A stretch of DNA of 27,954 nucleotides from RGIG1993 sp964564225. GTDB lineage: Bacteria > Bacillota > Clostridia > Oscillospirales > CAG-272. The stretch spans positions 1-27,954 of the forward strand of contig CAZMAF010000018.1 in the NCBI GenBank assembly GCA_964564225.1, written 5' to 3'. A program made the position numbers and the translations under genes. Below, piece by piece: positions 25,230-27,954 of the stretch. Numbering within the stretch: the stretch's first letter is position 1; every line of letters starts with the position of its first letter. Below the pieces are notes generated by a model. The model saw only the letters and a program-made list of their open reading frames with translations, ran no database searches and had not been told where the DNA came from.

Positions 25230-25258
25230 TTGACAAATCTTACGATTTCGTGTATACT
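25230..25258 (+). promoter_or_regulatory. Consensus sigma-A promoter of the TIR-LRR gene
   Basis: TTGACA (25230-25235) and TATACT (25253-25258) are separated by 17 bp. Transcription would start near 25265, about 30 nt before the ATG at 25295. This rules out the in-frame GTG at 25250, which lies upstream of the transcription start and overlaps the promoter. Confidence 0.9.
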
Positions 25259-25294
25259 GAAAACAGAGCTACGCAAAAAACGGAGAATACGACA

Positions 25295-26827
25295 ATGAAC
25301 GAACAGATTTTTATTTCTTATCGGCGAGCGGGAGGAGACGTCAGCGCCAAGCTGATTTGCGAAGCGCTGAAAAACCGCGGGTTTACAGTGTTTTATGACT
25401 TTGACTCCCTGCAAGGCGGCTATTTTGATACGAGAATTACCGATGCCATCGAAAACTGTAACGATTTTCTTTTGGTACTACCCCAAAATGCGCTCGACCG
25501 TTGCCGCGACGAGAACGACTGGGTACGGCAGGAAATCGTCACCGCGTTGGACTATCAAAAGAATATCATCCCGATCTGTCTTCCCGATTTTGTATTCCCC
25601 AGATATCTTCCCGAGGATATTGCCGAAATCCCTCGCATTAACAGCGTTTTGTTCAGTATGCCTTATTTTGACGGCATGATCGAGACGATCGTTGAACGCT
25701 TGACGTCAAAACCCAAGCTGCTTATGGCAGACGAGGAAGAACAGCCGACTTCACCTGATTATTTTACGTTTGAAGCAAACGAAGAAGGGTATACGGTGCG
25801 CCGCTTTCTGAGTCATGAAAAGACTGTCGTCCTGCCCTCAAGCTATCAGGACAAGCCCATAACCGGAATCGGAAGACAAGCGTTTATGGGAAATCCCACA
25901 CTCGAAGAAATACGCCTTCCCACGACCGTCACCGCAATCGAAACGGAAGCCTTCAAGGACTGTACGTCGCTGAAAACAATCCGATTGCCCGAATCCCTCA
26001 TCGCTATCCGGGACGGCGTCTTTGAAAACTGCTCGTCACTTGTCAAAATTGCCCTTCCAAACAGCGTGAAGACGCTTGGTAAAAGCGCGTTCAAAAACAA
26101 CTCGGCACTCACGGGACTGAAGCTGTCGGGCGGATTGACCGAGATAGCAGATGAGATCTTCAGCGGCTGCACAAACCTTAACGCCGTCAGTCTGCCAAGC
26201 GGCATAACCCGCATCGGAAAGCAGGCGTTTTATCGCTGTTCGGCTCTGAAACACATCGTTTTTCCCGAAAATGTAAAAGAGATCGGCAGCTTCGCCTTTA
26301 CCTCTTGCTCAGCGCTTTGCAAGATTTCTTTTTCCCCGGAGCTACGCACGATCGGCAACGACGCCTTCAGCTTCTGCGCCGCGCTCGAAGAAATACGGCT
26401 TCCGAACGGCGTAACGTCAATCGGAAACGGAGCATTTTCCAACTGTTCCGCGCTCAAAACCCTGACGTTGCCCGAAAAACTCGACCGTATCCCCGATTCT
26501 CTCTGTTCAGGCTGCCGCGCACTGACCTCGGTTTCAATCCCCAAAGCTGTGAAGTCAATCGGTCGCTTTGCTTTTTACCATTGCCGCTCACTCTGGCACG
26601 TCCTTTTATTTGAAGGACTCACAAAAATTGAAGCTTCTGCCTTCGAGGGCTGCGTATCGATAAAGCATCTCGCCCTGGAACACTCCGTTACCCATATCGA
26701 AGCAAGAGCCTTTGCGAAATGCAGAACGTTTTTGGAAATCTACTATTCCGGTTATAAAGAAGAATGGAAGCGAATGCAAAAAAGCCCGGACAGCTTCCCG
26801 CCTTTTGTACGCGTCAAAACTCTATAA
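25295..26827 (+). CDS. TIR-domain protein fused to BspA-like leucine-rich repeats
   Basis: The 510-residue protein has no signal peptide or membrane segment, so it should be cytoplasmic. Residues 1-135 form a TIR domain: IFISYRRAGGD at 5-15, a beta strand/turn VFYDFDSL at 32-39, and DWVRQEIVTAL at 75-85. Glu80 there sits where the NADase glutamate lies in many bacterial TIR proteins. A linker follows (about 136-188). Residues 189-487 are 13 LRR_5/BspA-type repeats of exactly 23 residues, pattern IxxIGxxAFxxCxxLxxIxLPxx, with no insertions, then a 23-residue cap. BspA repeats are often extracellular; here they are joined to a signalling or NAD-consuming domain. A role as a sensor-effector, for example in phage defence, is inference. 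The ATG has GGAGAA upstream and a consensus promoter. Confidence 0.9.
   Translation: MNEQIFISYRRAGGDVSAKLICEALKNRGFTVFYDFDSLQGGYFDTRITDAIENCNDFLLVLPQNALDRCRDENDWVRQEIVTALDYQKNIIPICLPDFVFPRYLPEDIAEIPRINSVLFSMPYFDGMIETIVERLTSKPKLLMADEEEQPTSPDYFTFEANEEGYTVRRFLSHEKTVVLPSSYQDKPITGIGRQAFMGNPTLEEIRLPTTVTAIETEAFKDCTSLKTIRLPESLIAIRDGVFENCSSLVKIALPNSVKTLGKSAFKNNSALTGLKLSGGLTEIADEIFSGCTNLNAVSLPSGITRIGKQAFYRCSALKHIVFPENVKEIGSFAFTSCSALCKISFSPELRTIGNDAFSFCAALEEIRLPNGVTSIGNGAFSNCSALKTLTLPEKLDRIPDSLCSGCRALTSVSIPKAVKSIGRFAFYHCRSLWHVLLFEGLTKIEASAFEGCVSIKHLALEHSVTHIEARAFAKCRTFLEIYYSGYKEEWKRMQKSPDSFPPFVRVKTL
25859..26755 (+). repeat. Thirteen in-frame 69-nt units encoding 23-residue leucine-rich repeats
   Basis: Each unit encodes 23 residues with an AF...C..L core, without any change of length over 13 units. 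DNA identity between units is moderate, so they are diverged protein repeats rather than a recent tandem duplication. Confidence 0.85.
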
Positions 26828-26858
26828 ACAAAAAACACACGAAACAATGGGTGATGTT

Positions 26859-26914
26859 CTTAGCGGAGAATTTGAAAGAACCGCTAAGTGGAATCGCTAA
26901 GTGAAACCGCTAAG
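26859..26914. repeat. Cluster of CCGCTAAG short repeats
   Basis: CTTAGCGG (26859-26866) is an inverted copy of CCGCTAAG (26881-26888). Further direct copies are CGCTAAG (26895-26901) and CCGCTAAG (26907-26914), at 12-14 nt spacing. The cluster starts 32 nt after the TIR-LRR stop codon. It could be a protein-binding site, a small hairpin or the scar of an insertion; nothing decides between these. Confidence 0.6.
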
Positions 26915-26977
26915 CGCGAGCATCGCATTTGACTAATCAAAAACAAATATGGGCTAACCCCAAACCCATTTTACAAG

Positions 26978-27030
26978 CAGAAAGAGCAAGCACGCAAGGC
27001 GTAAAACCTTATGTGTCTGCTCTTTTTCTG
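26978..27030 (+). terminator. Probable terminator after the TIR-LRR gene
   Basis: CAGAAAGAGCA (26978-26988) pairs with TGCTCTTTTTCTG (27018-27030); an inner AAGG/CCTT pair closes the loop region. The T run lies within and after the 3' arm. The region 26828-27074 otherwise contains only the CCGCTAAG cluster and no gene. Confidence 0.65.
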
Positions 27031-27074
27031 TTAGTGAAGTTTTTGCTGTCGCAAAAGTAATGTTATTTTTTTAA

Positions 27075-27344
27075 TCAGTTTCCGTATTCAAGCTCTTTTA
27101 CAAGTTCAATCAGTGGTTTGCCGTTTATTTTATAGTTGAGTAACAAATCATCAAAGCTCTCATAATCTCCTAAAACCTCGCCATAGGCATAAACCTGTAC
27201 AGCTTTGCCGTGCGGCTCTAAAACAAAGGATTTTCCTTTGTACTCCAATATAATTTCGCTCTGTCCGTTAATGCACCAATCTTCCGTCTGAATAAGGAAC
27301 ATGATATCGTCATCGTCAAGATTGTATTTCGTTAAATCTATCAT
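27075..27344 (-). CDS. Small acidic protein of unknown function, third gene of AT-rich cassette
   Basis: No family is recognised with confidence. The 89-residue acidic protein begins MIDLTKYNLDDDDIMFLIQ and has alternating beta-like stretches (EIILEYKGKSFVLEP, AVQVYAYGEVLG). That is the size and composition of many small immunity proteins, but this is inference. I chose the ATG at 27344 because AAAAGGAG precedes it. A longer in-frame reading from 27422 would overlap the preceding gene and lacks a ribosome binding site. Its sequence is visibly richer in A and T than the glycogen or parAB regions. It follows the 75-residue gene by 43 nt. Confidence 0.65.
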   Translation of the reverse strand: MIDLTKYNLDDDDIMFLIQTEDWCINGQSEIILEYKGKSFVLEPHGKAVQVYAYGEVLGDYESFDDLLLNYKINGKPLIELVKELEYGN

Positions 27345-27387
27345 TAAAAAAATCTCCTTTTCTTTTTGGCTTTTTTGAATTCTTTTG

Positions 27388-27615
27388 TTACCAGTCGGGA
27401 TGTGTTGTGATTTCTGTAACAACCGAAGCTGCCAACTCTAAAAGATTATCATCGATTCTCTCGCCACTTTCTTTGGCTTGTGCTAAGGGGATTTCAAAAT
27501 TTTCAGTAATGAAATCAACAATATCTGAAATGTTGCCGTCGGTGACAATCGTTATTCCCATTTGAGGTAAAACATATTCTTCAATAAAAGCAATGCTCTT
27601 TTTCGATAATTTCAT
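27388..27615 (-). CDS. Small acidic helical protein of unknown function, second gene of AT-rich cassette
   Basis: The 75-residue protein is acidic and mostly helical (MKLSKKSIAFIEEYVLPQMG, then DIVDFITENFEIPLAQAKE, ending THPDW). Its ATG shares one base with the TAA stop codon of the preceding gene (TAATG), and AGGAGAAAG lies upstream, so the two are translationally coupled. Small acidic proteins coupled to a basic partner are typical of antitoxin or immunity genes; this assignment is inference, as no named family is recognised. Confidence 0.65.
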   Translation of the reverse strand: MKLSKKSIAFIEEYVLPQMGITIVTDGNISDIVDFITENFEIPLAQAKESGERIDDNLLELAASVVTEITTHPDW

Positions 27616-27935
27616 TATTTCTTTCTCCTGTTACATTTTTGTATAAGTTGGGCATATTTTTTTGTGTGAAGCCTATTTACAGATACTACATTTTTATTGT
27701 ACGGATTAATTGAAGATGTGATTTTGTTTTTAGAACTTCTGCGATATGACGGTCTGCCATCCTTATCAAATTTTATCTTTGTGACCTCGAGTGGCTTTCG
27801 AGTCAAATTGTAGTAAAGCTGACCTTTTGAAATATGTCTTTCGTTCATTCTTTTAACAGCATGAACCGTAACATAATAGTTTCTAACTTTATAGGGTTCT
27901 CTTGGAATGGTGCGCTCCCTTGTTTTCTTAATCAT
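27615..27935 (-). CDS. Small basic DUF4258-like protein, possible toxin-type domain
   Basis: The 106-residue protein is strongly basic. Residues about 24-45 read HAVKRMNERHISKGQLYYNL, fitting the H-A-x-x-R-M-x-E-R-x-I pattern of DUF4258 and related small toxin-like domains. The middle is rich in Lys, Arg and Ser (GRPSYRRSSKNKI), and the end is NVVSVNRLHTKKYAQ. DUF4258-type domains occur both free-standing and at the ends of polymorphic toxins. An RNase-like role is only suggested. The start is well supported by a perfect AAGGAGGTGAT ribosome binding site, so it is an independent gene, though the window ends 19 nt upstream and any larger operon is cut off. Confidence 0.65.
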   Translation of the reverse strand: MIKKTRERTIPREPYKVRNYYVTVHAVKRMNERHISKGQLYYNLTRKPLEVTKIKFDKDGRPSYRRSSKNKITSSINPYNKNVVSVNRLHTKKYAQLIQKCNRRKK

Positions 27936-27954
27936 TATATCACCTCCTTGAAAT

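Noticed and set aside
25250..25294. GTG start at 25250 that would lengthen the TIR-LRR protein by 15 residues
   Set aside because: It overlaps the -10 box and precedes the predicted transcription start; the ATG at 25295 has GGAGAA upstream and matches the TIR domain start.
25229..25298. Short reading frame with AGGAGG upstream, starting TTG at 25229 and stopping on the TIR-LRR start codon
   Set aside because: It begins upstream of the predicted transcription start and overlaps the -35 box, so it would not be on the TIR-LRR mRNA from that promoter.
25859..26755. Regular 69-nt periodicity, considered as a CRISPR or tandem DNA repeat
   Set aside because: The units are in frame, diverged at the DNA level and encode LRR_5 repeats; there are no identical repeats or spacers.
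27075..27422. Longer 115-residue reading of the last small gene
   Set aside because: The extra N-terminus overlaps the preceding gene and lacks a ribosome binding site, whereas the ATG at 27344 has AAAAGGAG upstream.

Overview
The window looks like a piece of a low-to-mid GC, spore-forming Clostridia-type Firmicute chromosome. The evidence is a clear sporulation sigma-E gene, the paired glgC/glgD ADP-glucose pyrophosphorylase genes typical of Firmicutes, a LexA repressor, a CarD-family regulator, strong AAGGAGG-type ribosome binding sites and sigma-A promoters. The left edge carries two parS centromere sites directly before parA-parB, so it probably lies near the replication origin. No rRNA, tRNA, CRISPR array or transposase gene was recognised.

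Layout. (1) 1-8533, plus strand: parS sites, then a tightly packed run parA-parB-serS-small membrane protein-MORN-repeat membrane protein-glycosyltransferase/pyruvyl transferase fusion-adenosylhomocysteinase-MIF-like tautomerase. Several members overlap by 4 nt and the run ends at a strong hairpin. (2) 8593-9199: a CarD-family regulator with its own promoter and terminator. (3) 9217-20443, minus strand: a glycogen locus. A consensus promoter at 20415-20443 drives a GlgB-like protein with degraded catalytic motifs, then glgC, glgD and glgA, ending at a terminator. Next come glgP, a neopullulanase-like GH13 enzyme and a lipoprotein with a metallo-beta-lactamase-like fold that lacks most metal ligands but carries an EF-hand-like loop. 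Together these cover ADP-glucose supply, chain elongation, phosphorolysis and hydrolysis of alpha-glucan; no intact branching enzyme is present. (4) 20624-21753: a DUF4349-type lipoprotein with a proline-rich tail. (5) 21780-25151, minus strand: lexA with a coupled membrane protein, a gene-free structured stretch of about 435 nt, sigE, and a TRIC/UPF0126-type channel. (6) 25230-27030: a TIR-domain protein fused to 13 exact 23-residue BspA-like leucine-rich repeats, on its own consensus promoter. (7) 27061-27954: a visibly AT-richer minus-strand cassette of three small genes that resembles an orphan toxin/immunity or mobile-element remnant.

The strongest candidates for new biology are the TIR-LRR protein, the GlgB-like pseudoenzyme heading the glycogen operon, the metal-site-degenerate lipoprotein with the calcium-loop motif, and the GT4-CsaB fusion inside the parAB-serS run. 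All functional assignments come from reading motifs by eye; no database search was run.
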